Assembly (NCBI RefSeq): GCF_040939455.1
Contig: NC_134109.1
Location: 73,003,001-73,067,000, forward strand
Reading direction: 5' to 3'
Source of the DNA: Microcebus murinus
Lineage: Eukaryota; Chordata; Mammalia; Primates; Cheirogaleidae
DNA length: 64,000 nt
How positions within the stretch are numbered: position 1 is the first letter of the stretch; every line of letters starts with the position of its first letter. The notes below the pieces were generated by a model. That model worked only from the letters and a program-made list of their open reading frames with translations. It ran no database searches and had not been told where the DNA came from. The translations under genes and the position numbers were made by a program. Positions 24,721 through 36,850 of the stretch are shown here, in pieces.

Positions 24721-25590
24721 TAATGTGATAAATCCTTACACAGAGGCTTGACCAAAATGCTTCTCTACTACTTCATGATGTTCTTCATACTTTTAAGCTT
24801 TTCAGATCATGTGCTAAGTACTCAACAAAAACTCTTCTTAAAAATATTCTCAAATTTTCTTAGTTTTTTTTCCCCTTAATTCTTCTTGCATTGACACTAT
24901 AGTAGAATGCAAAACCAGACACTTGGGATTTGCTGTAATGTCAAATTATTAGAGAAGTTTCTGAATATTCACTCTCAATTTTAGTACCTAATACAACGTA
25001 AACAGGTAACAGACAGTTTGTCTACCTGCACCTCTCTGTGGACCCTGTTTCATAGCTTCAGAGAATCCAAATGTAAAAAAATCACAATCCATGCCTTTCA
25101 GATGCTTGCAGGCTACTCAGTGAATTACACTTATACCTAGTTTACTAAAATATAAGGTATAGGAAAATAAATGCTAGTAATATTAAACTAGATCTCACAG
25201 ATATGGTAAGCATTTAATAAATCTTGAATATTAATATTTTTGAGAGGTCGGGAGTGAGAAGGAAGGGCTTATTTGCCTGAATATGGCTTGTAATCTTGGA
25301 AGTGGATGCAATAGTTGAAAAATATGAATCATTCTGTATGACTGGCGCCTGGCTATATTAGTATTGAATCAAAAATTAATCAAAAGAGTCAAATTGTCAT
25401 AACCAATGTTGAGTGAGGAACATCCCAGCAACTACTCTGGGAGAAAGTAGAAGGGGATTAAAACAGAGACAACTTGGTCAAAAGAAACACCTCCACATGA
25501 CAGTCACCACTGTCTCTGTGTGAGGACAATTACAGAATCTGTGAGCATATTAGATTGTTCTCCCCTACCCCCGGCAGCTTTAATAAGGTG
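24721..25590. other. Unassigned intergenic DNA
   Basis: AT-rich, with no gene, repeat family or regulatory motif that I can support. Confidence 0.4.
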
Positions 25591-25597
25591 TGGTTGG

Positions 25598-25963
25598 CAA
25601 AAATTATATATATATGTATATATATATGTATGTATGTATGTATATATGGTGTATAATGTGATGTTTTGATATATGTATACATTATAAAATGCTTAATTCA
25701 AGCTAATCAACATATTCATCATTTCCCATACTTATCATTTCTTTGTGCTGAGAGCATTGAAGATCTACCCTCTTAGCAATTTTCAAGAGTGCAATACACT
25801 GTTATTAACTGTAGTGACTATGCTTCACAATAGACCTCTAGATTTATTCTCTGGTTTAACTGAAATGTTGTACCCTGTGATTCACATCTCCCCCTTCCAC
25901 ACCCCCTCACCAGTCCTTGTCAACCATTATTCTAATCTCTAGTTCTGTAAAGTTGATTTCTTT
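25598..25963 (-). mobile_element. Old L1 3' end, left part of a nested group
   Basis: After a TA/TATG-rich start, AAAATGCTTAATTCAAGCTA and the CCATTATTCTAATCTCTAGT region are the reverse of an old L1 3' UTR. The element is cut at 25963 by an Alu and resumes at 32184/32194 (next part at 32194-32790). Confidence 0.8.
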
Positions 25964-26156
<193 letters not shown>

Positions 26157-26534
26157 TTTATATATATATAATTTTATTTATTTTTTTCTCAAATTCTGTG
26201 GGTACAAATATTGTTAAGGTTACATATCTTGCTCCTACTCCCCCTCACCACCCCGCTCTGCCAGAGCTTCAAGCGTGTCCAGTCTTCAAGTGGTGCACCC
26301 TGCACCCACCATGAAAGTGCATACCCTTCCCCTTCTCCCCCCTTCCACCTGTTCACCTCCCATTAACAAATTTTTTTGAGACATTTTGGTTACAGTGTGT
26401 TTCTTTGCCTCTCCCTAAAAAGGGATAGAGGTAATCCTTTCCCCCCTACAATGCTCATCACATCCTTAAGATGTGGGTCCCCCCCAGATCCCTGTTGAAC
26501 ACTACAATTATTTGAACACCATAGTTTTAGGCTC

Positions 26535-28990
26535 TCAGTACCAATTTGATGGCGAGTAGATGTGTAGCCCATTTTCCAGGTCTTGTGTCATCTCGCTTTG
26601 TATTACAGGCTTAAGCTTAATCCAAGATAGCATAAACGGTGCTAGTTCACTATCTTTTCTTAGGATTGAGTAATATTCCATTGTGAGTATATACCACATT
26701 TTAGTTATCCATTCATGAATTGACGGGCACTTGGGTAGTTTCCATGACCGTGCAATAGTGAATTGTGTTGCTATAAACATTCAGGTGCAGATATCTTTAT
26801 AATAGAGTGACTTACGTACTTTTGGATAGATGTCCAATAATGCTACTGCTGGGTCAAATGGTATTTCTATTTCTAGTTGTTTGAGGTATCTCCAAATTCT
26901 TTTCCACAAAGGTTGCACTAATTTGCAGTCCCACCAGCAGTGTAAGAGTATTCCTGCCTCTCTGCATCCTCGCCAGCATTTGTTGTTTTGGGATTTCTTG
27001 ATACAAGCCATTCTCACTGGGGTTAGGTGGTATCTCATTGTGGTTTTGATTTGCATTTCTCTAATGATTAGAGATGTTGAACATTTTTTTATATGTTTGC
27101 AGGCCATTATTCTGTCTTCTTTGGAGAAGTTTCTGTTCATTTCTGTTGCCCATTTCTTGATGGGGTTGTTTGATTTTTTTCTTGTTTATTCTTTTAAGTT
27201 CTAGATAGATTCTTGTTATTAGACCTTTTTCGGAAGTGTAGAGAGCAAATATTTTCTCCCATTCTGTGGGTTGTCTATTTGCTCTAATGATCATTTCCTT
27301 GGCAGTGCAGGAACTTTTTAATTTGATCAGATCCCATTTGTTTATTTTAGCTGGGCGGTGATTGCCTTGGGGGTCTTCCTCATAAATTCTTTGCCTAGAC
27401 CAATATCTGATAGGGTTTTCCCAACATCTTCTTCTAGAATTCTTAAAGTTTCATGTCTTAGGTTTAGGTCTGTTATCCATCTTGAGTGAATTTTTGTGAG
27501 GGGTGAGAGGTTGGGGTCCTGATTTGCTCTTCTGCATATTGCTAAAGAGTTTTCCCAGCACCATTTATTGAAGAGAGAATCTTTTCCCCATAGTATATTT
27601 TTGTCTGCTTTATCAAAGATTAAGTTACTGTATACAGATGGTTTGATCTCTGGAACCTCAGATCTATTCCAGATATCGATGTTTCTGTTCTTGTGCCAGT
27701 ACCAGATAGATGTTACTATTATTGCCTTATAGTACAGCTTAAAGTCAGGAAGACTTATCCCTCCCAGTTTGTTCTTCTTACTTAAGATTGCTTTGACTAT
27801 GCGTGGTTTTCTCTGGTTCCATACAAAGCGAAGGATTATTTTTTCTAGATCTGTAAAGAATGCTGGTGGTATTTTGATGGGAATTGCATTGATTCTGTAG
27901 ATCACCTTAGGTAATATTGACATTTTAACAATATTGATTCTTCCTAGCCATGAGCATGGTAGATTTTTCCATCTGTTTAAATCATCTGCAATTTCTTTTT
28001 TTAGTGGTTCATAGTTCTCCTTATATAAATCTTTCGTATCTCTTGTTAGATATACTCCTAGATATTTAATTTTCTTTGGAGCTATAGTAAAGGGTATTGC
28101 ATTTTTGATTTGAGTTTCTGCTTGATGGTTTTTGGCATATATGAATCCTTCTGATTTGTGTATATTGATTTTATACCCTGAAACTTTACCGAATTCATTT
28201 ATTGGATCTAGGAGTCTCTTGTATGAGTCCATGGGGTTTTCTAGATATAATATCATATCATCGGCAAAGAGTGAGAGTTTGATCTCTTCTGACCCAACTT
28301 GGATGCCCTTAATACCCCTCTCATGCCTGATTGCTATAGCTAAGACTTTGAGCACTATGTTGAATAGGAGGAGAGAAAGTAGGCATCCTTGTCTAGTTCC
28401 GGTTCGAAGCGGGAATGATTTCAATTTTTCCCCATTTAGAATGATGTTAGCTATTGGTTTGTCATAAACCAACAGATGGAGTTGATAAATTTAAGGTATG
28501 GGCCATCTATGCCTATTTTGTTAAGGGTTTTTATCATAAAGGTATGTTGGAGTTTATCAAATGCTTTTTCTCCATCTATTGACAGAATCATATGGTCTTT
28601 GTTCTTGGCTTTATTTATAAAGTGGATTGCATTGGTAGAAGATGCATGGTATAATTTCTTTTTTAAAAATTTTTGGAACATGGTTTGTGGCCTAGTATAC
28701 GGTAAATTTTAGAGAATGTTCCATGAGCTGATGAAAAAATGCATATTAAGTAGTTTTGGGATAGAATGTTCGGTAAATATTAGTCAGGCCCATTTGTTCT
28801 GGAGTTCTTTAGAGTCTATTGTTTCTTTGTTTACTTTCTGTTAGGAAGATCTGTCTTGTTCTGTCAGAGGGGTGTTGAAGTCCCTGGCTATTGCATTGAG
28901 AGAATTGAAATTGGAGGAAGATTTCTGTTCATATTGATGAGTGAAGTCCTGTTGCTTTGACTTAGAGGTTGAGTCATCATGAAGTTCGAG
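26535..28990 (-). pseudogene. L1 ORF2 (endonuclease and reverse transcriptase), internally deleted
   Basis: A short endonuclease remnant near 28990-28800 is followed directly by RT sequence from 28681 ([23 protein letters not shown]). The longest open piece, 28472-27342, is 376 codons and holds the RT palm motif FADDMILY. The C-terminal part (27294-26535) is split in three. The deletion removes the end of the endonuclease and the start of RT. Confidence 0.85.
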
Positions 28991-29016
28991 ATCTAGACTT
29001 TAATTCTTTGTGGATT

Positions 29017-29986
29017 TCATTTTGAGAAGTGTCTATTGCCCTGTTCACTGTGGAAGGCAGGTCTGAGAATTTCCTGTAGTGCTGGTCTGGTTTTTGCATA
29101 TTCCTTCAGCGATTGCTTGTCTGAGAAGGATTTTATTTCACCCTCATAGATGAAACTTAATTTTGCCAGATAAAGTATTCTAGGTTGGGCTTTGTTCTGT
29201 TTTAGAAGATTAAGGATAGGCACCCACTCCCTCCTGGCTTGTAAGGTTTCAGATGAGAAGTCTGTGGTTAGTCTAATAGGCTTTCATCTGTAGGTTATTT
29301 GTTGTTTACGCCTTGCTGTACGGAGGATTGCTTTTTTCACATTTATTTTGGTCAACTTAATAACCACATGACGAGGTGATTGCCTATTTGCATTGTGTCT
29401 CCCAGGAGTTCTGTGCGCTTCTTGAATTTGGATATCCAGATTTCTAACTAGGCCCGGCATATTTTCCTCCAGTATGCCATAGAATAAGTTTTCCAACCCT
29501 TGTGAATGTTCCTCTTCCCCTTCTGGAATGCCAATCAATCTGAGGTTTGACTCTGACATAATCTCATACTTCCTGTAAGCTTTGTTCTTGTCTCTTGTTT
29601 CTGTGCACCCTTTCTTCCTCTGATTTGTTTAGCATGTAGGTATAATCTTCAAGCTCTGAGATTCTTTCCTCAGCATGATATATCCTATTTTTGAGGCTTT
29701 CCACTGTGTTGTGGAGTTCCTTGAATGTTTCCTTCATTGCTAGAATTTCTGCTTGATTTCTCTGAATTACTTCTATATCTTTGGAGAATTTTTCATTCAT
29801 TTCCTGGATTGTTCTTGTGTTTTCTCTATGTTGGGATTCTATTTTCTCTTCAATTCCATTGAGCTTTCTAACAATCCATATTTGGAATTCTTCCTCTGTT
29901 AGTTTAATCATATCATGTAAGTTGGTGTCCGTTGGTGGAGAATGATTATTTTCTTTAGGAGGTGACTTTTCTCTCTGATATTTCAT
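29017..29986 (-). pseudogene. L1 ORF1 (RNA-binding chaperone), broken
   Basis: The N-terminal half, 29986-29564, is rich in Glu, Lys, Leu and Ile heptads typical of the ORF1p coiled coil. After a stop, 29559-29284 carries the RRM-like part (NLRLIGIPEGEEE), and 29223-29017 the C-terminal domain (PRILYLAKLSFIYEGEIKSF). In life, ORF1p coats L1 RNA as a trimer. The three frames here cannot make one protein. Confidence 0.85.
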
Positions 29987-30379
29987 GGTTCCTGATGTTT
30001 TTCACTGGTTCTTCCTCATCTGGATACTTTGTTGAGGACCAGAGGTGCTGGAAGTCAATTATAAGTCAATTATAAGCTGTGTACTTGGGTTCTAAAGGAA
30101 TGATCCTTGGAAGACCTGGTGAGGATGTGTTCTGGTCGTGTATTACCTTTCCCAAGGTTTCTTCGAGTCCTCAGGACTAGCAGCCTCCTTCGCTTCTCTG
30201 CCTTGCTATGACAGGCTCTACTCTCTGGGCACAGAACGCCAACCACTGAGTGCAGCAAGATACCCCTCAGGTTCAAATTTGTGAGATAGCTTCCAAGCAA
30301 AGCACCACTCTGAAATTTTCACCCTTATAAATTCAGCTTTCAAGGCCACCTGCCCGGTTAGGGCGGGGGGAAGACTGAG

Positions 30380-31665
30380 TTTACTACCACGGCCACCCTC
30401 TGCAGTGTTTTCATGCTAAGAAGTGGCTCAGTGGAGCGGGGAAGCAGCTGTTGAGTTCAGACCCTCTCCCACTTGCTTCTGCTTCAGCGGAGCACTGGGA
30501 GCTCAACAAGTTGCCTTCTCCAGAGGTCTGAACAGGTCGGCCAGTTTAGGGTAGAAGAGGTGCCAGGGAAAAACTTGAGTGCTGCCCACCGCAGCTTTTC
30601 CAGGCTTCGGGGCAGTGTGGCAGTGCTAGGAAGTGGCTGCAGGGTTTGGGCCCTTTCTTCTCCTGCTACTGGTTCAGTGGGGTTCTGGCGGTTAAGAGAG
30701 GTGCCTTCTCCAGCCGCTCGAAGAGTTTGTCTGGTTTAGGGTAGTAGGGATGCCTGGCTAACTTCTCCAGCGCGGTCCTCCACAACTTCTCCAAGCCTCG
30801 GGGGTAGAGTAGTGGGGCAGGGGAGCGGGTGCAGAGCTGGGCCCTTCTCCCTACCCACTACCGCTTCAGAGGTGCTATGGGCTTGATAGGCTGCCCTCTC
30901 CTTAAGCAGGAACAGATCAGCTGGTTTGGGGCCCTGGGAAAGCCCAGAAATGCCTCCCGAGCTGATCTGCGTGGCGTCTCCAAGCGGCAGGGGCGGGGTG
31001 GGGGAGCGGGCACAGAGCTGGGCCCTTCTCCCTACCCACTATGGCCTCACTGGCACTGTGGGCTCGACAGGCCGTCCTCTCCTGAAGCAGGAACAGTTCA
31101 GCTGGTTTGGGGCCCTGAGGAAGCCAGGAGAACGTCTCCTGCGCGGCTCTGCACGGAGTCTCCAAGCCGCAGGGGCTGGGCAGCGGAGCTGGGGAGCGGG
31201 CACAGAACTGGGCCCTTCTCCCCACCCACTACCACTTCATCAGCACTGTGGGCTTGGCAGGCTGTCCTTTCCTGAAGCAGGAACAGTTCAGCTGGCCTTG
31301 GGCCCCGAGGAAGCCAGGAGAACATCCCTGCGCGCCTCTCCGCGTAATCTCCAAGCCGCGGGGGTTGGGGCGGGGCGGCAAAGCGGGCACAGAGCTGGGC
31401 CCTTCTCCCCACCCACAGCACCACTTCAGCAGTGCTGTGGGCTCCGCAGGCTGTCCTCTCCTGAAGCAGGAAAAATTCAGCTGGTTTGGGGCAGTGGGAA
31501 AGCATGGAGAACGTCTCCCAGGTGGCTCCCTGCGGAGTCTCCAAGCCGCAGGGGCTGGGCAGCAGGGCTAAGGAGCGGATGCTGGGTTCAGACCCTTCCT
31601 GCACTCCCCACTGCTTCAGCGGGGCGCTGTGTAGAGTTCTAAATGCTGCCTGCTTCAGACTCCTC
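30380..31665 (-). repeat. Tandem monomers in the L1 5' UTR
   Basis: GC-rich array of about seven related units. The anchor GCCCTTCTCC (or a close variant) starts at 30460, 30650, 30841, 31021, 31212, 31399 and 31591, giving spacings of 190, 191, 180, 191, 187 and 192 bp. Each unit also has a form of CTGAAGCAGGAACAGTTCAG and TCTCCAAGCCGCAGGGGC. The central units are the most alike and the outer ones diverged. By analogy with rodent L1 monomers, these may be promoter units. Confidence 0.85.
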
Positions 31666-32027
31666 TCCAAACCGCTCGTCTGCCCACGCTGCCACCTCGC
31701 ATCAACCTCAGGCAGTTCCCTGCCTGTGTGGGCGTGGGGACCAGTGGGGTAGGGATCGCCTCCCTGTGTGGGGGAAAAGGGATGTCTCCTCCGGCCAGTC
31801 CATGGGGCGGCTGGTGCACAGGCGGGCGCCCTCCCCACTATACTTCTGACTCCCTGGGTTTTGTGAAAGAATTTCGGTTCACCTTTAATTGTCCACAATT
31901 TCCATATCCCAGTGTCTCTTTGCAGTCCCACGAGTCTGCTCCAGAGTAGGTGCAGATGGTCCACGTGTGGTCGTCTGTCCTCTTCTCTCCTCACCCCGAG
32001 AGTCGAGAGTCAAGAGGTCAGCCCTAA

Positions 32028-32040
32028 TCCGCCATTTTCC
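32028..32040 (-). promoter_or_regulatory. YY1-type site at the L1 5' end
   Basis: TCCGCCATTTTCC at the very 5' end of the L1 (minus-strand reading GGAAAATGGCGGA) contains the YY1 core GCCAT. Primate L1s carry a YY1 site near +15 that directs initiation, and the position here fits. Confidence 0.6.
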
Positions 32041-32058
32041 CTGAGCCCCAATTTCTTT

Positions 32059-32183
32059 CTATTTATAGTAGAGACGGGTCTCGCTCTTGCTCAGGCTGGT
32101 TTCAAACTCCTGACCTCGAGCAATCTGCCTGCCTCCGCCTATCAGAGTGCTAGGATTACAGGAGTGAAACACTGCACCTAGCC
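32059..32183 (-). mobile_element. Alu, right part, continuing from 26156
   Basis: CTATTTATAGTAGAGACGGG to the CACTGCACCTAGCC end completes the Alu begun at 25964. Joining the two gives one ordinary element. Confidence 0.9.
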
Positions 32184-32193
32184 TGATTTCTTT

Positions 32194-32790
32194 AGGTTCC
32201 ACATATAAGTGAGATCTTACAGAATTTGTCTTTCTGTGTCTGTCTTATTTCACTTAGCACAATTTTCTCTGGCTTCATCCATGTTGTTGCAAATGACAGG
32301 ATTTCCTTCTTTCTTACAGCTAAAGAGTATTCCATTGTATATGTGTATACTCCTCCCCTCTCAACCCGTTGTCTCCATCCACTCTCCTGACAGTGTACAC
32401 TAGAGTTATTTCCACATCTTGGCTCTTTGAATAATGCTGCAATGAACATAGTATTACAGATATCTTGCTGAGATATTGATTCAGTTCCTTTCTATATATA
32501 CCCAAAGTGGGATTTCTGGATCACATGGTAGTTTTATTTTTAATTTCGTGAGGAACCCCCACAATGTGTTTCATAATGGCTATACAAGCTTATATTTTCA
32601 CAAACAAGGTACAATGGTTCCCTTACTCCACAGCCTTGCCAGCACTTGTTATTTATTGCCTTCTTGATAATAGGTATTCTAACAGGTATGAGATGATATC
32701 TCATCATTTATATTTGCATTTCCCTGATGATTAATGATGCTGAAAATTTTTCATATACCTGCTGCCCATTTGGTTGGTTTTAATGATAAA
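32194..32790 (-). mobile_element. Old L1, right part, continuing from 25963
   Basis: AGGTTCCACATATAAGTGAG, the CACTTAGCACAATTTTCTCT segment and AATGCTGCAATGAACATAGT are the reverse of L1 ORF2 C-terminus/3' UTR boundary sequence. The element ends about 115 bp before the OR pseudogene start. Confidence 0.82.
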
Positions 32791-32904
32791 GTAGAAATAT
32801 GCTTTCATTACTTTGACTTCTCTTCTTTTGGTTTATTAATATAATTATCCCACTTCACATTTTCTCTTATTTTTCTCCTTTGGGTAGCGAAGTCCACACT
32901 GCGA

Positions 32905-33816
32905 ATGGATGGAGCAAATCACTCTGTGGTATCAGAGTTTGTGTTCCTGAGACTCCCCGATTCCTGGAAGATACAACTTCTGCTCTTTGTGCTCTCCTCT
33001 GTGTTTTATGTGGCAAGCATGATTATACTCACTGTGACCACTGACTATCACACTCTCCCATGTATTTTCGATTGGCCAACCTCTCTTTCATTGACCTGGG
33101 TGTTTCTTCTCTCACTTCCCCCAAGATGATTTATGACCTTTTCAGAAAGCACAAAGTCATCTCCTTTGGAGGCTGCATTGCTCAGATTTCTTCATGCATG
33201 TCATTGGTGGCGTGGAGATGGTGCTGCTCATAGCCATGGCCTTTGACAGATATGTGGCCATACGTAAGCCTCTCCACTACCTGACCATCATGAGCCATGA
33301 ATGTGCATCTTCTTTTTAGTAGATGCCTGGATGACAGGCCTCATCCACTCTGTGGTCCAGTTGGCTTTTGTAGTCAATTTACCTTTCTATGGTCCTAATG
33401 TGTTGGACAGATTTTACTGTAACTTTCCTCAGTTTATCAAACTTGCCTGCACAGACACCTACCAACCAGAGTTCATGGTCACAGCCAACAGTGGATTCAT
33501 CTCTGTGGGCTCCTTCTTTATACTGATCGTTTCCTATATCATCATCATTCTCACTGTTCTGAAATACTCTTCAGCTGTTTCATCAAAGGCTCTGTCTATA
33601 CTTTCGGCTCACATCACTGTGGTAGTCTTGTTCTTTTGTCCTTTGATATTCTTATATACATGGCCTCCCTCCATCCTGGATAAGTTTCTGGCCCTCTTTG
33701 ATACAGTTCTCACTCCTCTTCTGAATCCTATCATCTACACATTCAGGAATCAAGAACTGAAGGTGACAATGAGGAAATTATGCAGACAGCTAGCGAATTA
33801 CACAAAGATCTCCTAA
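32905..33816 (+). pseudogene. Olfactory receptor pseudogene, OR4F subfamily
   Basis: Homologous over its full length to the neighbouring OR4F genes, but broken. The start ([15 protein letters not shown]) and end (KIS, TAA at 33814-33816) are preserved. Compared with its intact neighbours, it lacks about 12 bp (four codons) in TM1 near 33022, where the conserved GN is lost. About 4 bp are missing near 33049-33052, 1 bp near 33188-33190 and 1 bp near 33296-33300, giving three frameshifts. In the DRYVAIC motif the last codon reads CGT, so Cys is replaced by Arg. The second half, from the ATG at 33301, is open for 171 codons and would encode TM4 to TM7 only, so no working receptor is expected. 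It may correspond to one of the human 15q OR4F pseudogenes, but I cannot say which. Confidence 0.92.
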
Positions 33817-34430
33817 GTGATTATTTATATTGTGAGTGTACTCATTTAAGGTCATTGCTGACAGTCAGACTCAGAGAGAAGCTTCTCTTTGTCCTAACTG
33901 GGTTGATTATCCACATTTACTTTGGGTCTATTTGATCTTCACTCAGCAGGGAAAGGCATTAACTTAAGGAAAAAGAGAAGAAATTATAGATAAAATATTT
34001 GTAAATGAAAGATTATAATAACTTTGAGCTATAATTCCTAAGGAATAATATTTATATAAAATAATTCTAAGAAACACAATAGATCAAGCTTCTTTAAGGC
34101 CTATGCAAGAGGGAAATCTCTAACAAGAGTATGTCTCATATACAGGAATTTATGGCAGTATGCAATGGTGCATTCATAAAGGGAGATTGAACTGGGTCCT
34201 CTTACTGTATCCCACAGCTTGCCCACATCTACCTCCCCTTTTGGGTCTCTGTCAGGGGTGTGCAAGGAGAATAGCATCTTTGAGAGCACATATACAGGTA
34301 TCTAATGGATACATGCTCTTGGATAAAAGCTGTGTGAGATATTTTTGGAATATCAAAAGAGAACTGAGAATATGTCATGATTTTTCTCCATGATCAACAT
34401 TATGCTAATCAATCCCATTCTGGGGTAGTT
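33817..34430. other. Unassigned DNA downstream of the OR pseudogene
   Basis: AT-rich, with no gene or repeat that I can support. Confidence 0.4.
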
Positions 34431-34435
34431 TTGTT

Positions 34436-34756
34436 TTTGTTTTTGTTTTTTGACAGAGTCTCACCCGGTTGCCCAGCCTAGAGTGCCGTAGCGTCAGCCT
34501 AGCTCACAGCAACCTCAAACTCCTGGGCTCAAGCAATCTTCCTGTCTCAGCCTCCCAGTAATTGGGACTATAGGCATGCATCATCATGTCTGGCTAATTT
34601 TTCTACTTTAGTTGCCTGGCTAATTGTTTTCTATTTTTGGTAGAGCCCAGGTCTCACTCTTGCTGAGGCTGGTCTCGAACTCCTGACCTCAAGCAATCCT
34701 CCCACCTCAGCCTTCCTAAGTGCTGGGATTACAGCTGTGAGCCACTGTGCCGGGCC
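34436..34756 (-). mobile_element. Alu
   Basis: Reverse Alu from the T-rich tail and GACAGAGTCTCACCCGGTTG to GAGCCACTGTGCCGGGCC, moderately diverged. Confidence 0.92.
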
Positions 34757-34759
34757 CCA

Positions 34760-36055
34760 TTCAGTTTTTATTCCTCTTTCCCTCTCTTACTTTTTCCTCA
34801 ACCACAGTATACTGTCTGGTCTAAGAAGGTTTTTCTCCCTTTTCCTTCCTCTCTCAGGCTTTCTTCCTTCTCCTTCCCATTCACTTATCCCTTCTTCACT
34901 CCCACTTCCTTTTGCCCCATGCTCCTTCTTCTTCTAACCTCCCATTACCATGTCCCTCTTAAATTGCTCTCTTAACAGTTCTTGTAAAATGTCTACTCCA
35001 CAGCTTTCATATCTTGATGAACTTGTGTGTGTGTTGGTCTTGAAGTTTCAGCTGTGAAATATGAGCATAGTGGAAACAGCCAAACGACAAGGATAGAATC
35101 ACTGAGTCTTTTTTTTAAATAAACCCATCACTCTGAGCATTGCAAACATTGCCAAAATTTTAACATATCATTGCTTCTTTACAAGTTCATTATTTGAATT
35201 TATATGTATGTATATAACTGAGACAAACAGAGTTTACTTCCTGAACCTTCTACAGTTTTCTATTGTCATTGGGTTTTGTCTTTTACCATGCACTCTCACA
35301 TTCTGAGCTATCCAAACACTTTATCTTAGCACGAATCTACACTTTTCCCTCTGATAAGCAAAATCAGATCTTGTTACCTTGCATGGTCATATTTCTTGGT
35401 CACTAGAACTTCTAGTGTAGTTTCATTCACCTATATTAATTATTAATATGATGCTTAAGCAATGTAACTAACTTCTTCACTGAGAGCTCTTGAAGGTAAC
35501 TTAGATCTGTCTGTCTCATGCAGTCATTTTAGTAGACCAGCAGAGATCATGAGCACCTTAAATACAAGCACTTACCACCATGCACAGCCTATTTATACCT
35601 TCTCAAGGTAGTAAATGTTATTTATAAAGTAGGAAAAATGAACACATTCACTAACAGATTCCAAAGGCACAGACACTCCATAAAGGTATAAGTAAAGTGA
35701 CACACACACATGCATGCAAACATAGACACTCACTAGGATGTTTCAATATTCAATATTCAATCTTATTTAAACTTATCCAAATAATATACACTAATTACAC
35801 TATTTAACACTAAACCAAAGATTAAAAAAACTAAGCATCTTAGATCTTATGTTTAAGTGAACATACTGCAGAACTGTCATCATTTTAATTCAAATTGATT
35901 AAACATATAATTTTATAGCTTTCCTAATTTTACATGCTTGCTGTCTACTCCATACCTATAAGATCAGGGAGAGGATATACAGCTGTTTTATAAAAAATAT
36001 TATTAAAATGTTCTGAACTGTTTAAGACTTTATTTCATTTACTTTTCAAATGACA
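34760..36055. other. Unassigned intergenic DNA
   Basis: A pyrimidine-rich stretch (34775-34940, many TTCCTT and CTCCTTC runs) is followed by AT-rich sequence. 35440-35600 may be an L2 relic, but the match is too weak to call. Confidence 0.4.
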
Positions 36056-36059
36056 AAAA

Positions 36060-36526
36060 TTATATATTTATCATATACAACATAATATTTTGAAATATGT
36101 ATATTGTGGAATGGCTAAATCAAGCTAATTATCATATGCTTTACTCCATATACTTATTTTTTGTGATAACCATGCTTAAAATCTATTCTCTTAGTGAATT
36201 TCAAGAATACAACACACCATCATTAATATAGTCACAATTTTGACCTTATCCCTCCTAACCAGCTGAATTTTCTATCCTTTACCAACATCTCCCCAACCTC
36301 CTTCCTTATACTCCCTGCTTCAGTCCCTGATAACTATTCTATTTTCTGTTTCTATATGTTCAAATTTTTTTAGATTCCACATGTTAGTGAGATAATGCAG
36401 TATTATCCTTCTGTGCCAGTTTATTTCACTTGATATTATGTACCCCAGGTTCACTAATGTTTTAGTAAATGACAGAATTTCCTTCTTTATAAAAAAAATG
36501 TATTCCATTGCAAGTGCTCACGTGGG

Positions 36527-36580
<54 letters not shown>

Positions 36581-36850
36581 TATACACAAGTATATTTACA
36601 TGGATACCACATTTTCTTTATCCAATAATCTATCAATGGACAATTAGGTTGATTCCATATCTTGGCTATTGTGAATAATCCTGCAATGAACAGGAGAGGG
36701 CAGATATCTCTTCAACATAGTGATTTCCCTCCTTGGATATATACCCAGCAGTGGGATTGCTGGATCAGATAGTCGTTCTGTTTTTAATATTTCCAGGAAC
36801 CATCATACTGTTTTTCATAATGGCTGCAGTAATTTACATTCCCACCAATA
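36060..36850 (-). mobile_element. Old L1 3' end
   Basis: TGAAATATGTATATTGTGGA, AATGGCTAAATCAAGCTAAT, the TCCACATGTTAGTGAGATAA segment and ATAATCCTGCAATGAACAGG are the reverse of an old L1 3' region, the same type as the outer element at 25598-32790. Confidence 0.82.
36533..36595. repeat. (TA)n(CA)n microsatellite
   Basis: About 28 bp of TA repeat followed by a CA/TACA run inside the old L1. Confidence 0.92.

Larger units (their letters stand above)
26157..32049 (-). mobile_element. Lemur L1, nearly full length, broken
   Basis: Complete L1 from 3' UTR to 5' end on the minus strand, flanked by AATTTCTTT at 26148-26156 and 32050-32058. In transcript order: 5' UTR about 32049-29990 with tandem monomers; ORF1 29986-29017 (coiled-coil part 29986-29564, RNA-binding and C-terminal parts 29559-29017); ORF2 from about 28990. 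ORF2 jumps from the endonuclease (near 28850) to the reverse transcriptase (near 28690), so more than 1 kb is missing. The remainder is open as 28681-28451 and 28472-27342, where the RT motif FADDMILY is intact, then 27294-26535 in fragments. It has both an internal deletion and frameshifts, so it is dead, but it is younger than most L1s here. Confidence 0.92.

Noticed and set aside
27342..28472. 376-codon ORF as an active reverse transcriptase gene
   Set aside because: It is the middle of L1 ORF2; the endonuclease is deleted and the C-terminus is frameshifted, so it is a dead element.
30380..31665. CRISPR-like repeat array
   Set aside because: Units are about 190 bp and diverged along their whole length, without short repeats and unique spacers, in a mammalian L1.
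30926..31994. Long open frames of 238 aa (+) and 298 aa (-) in GC-rich DNA
   Set aside because: They overlap on opposite strands and are made of the tandem monomers of the L1 5' UTR. Absence of stops follows from the base composition and the repeat, and there is no recognisable protein motif.
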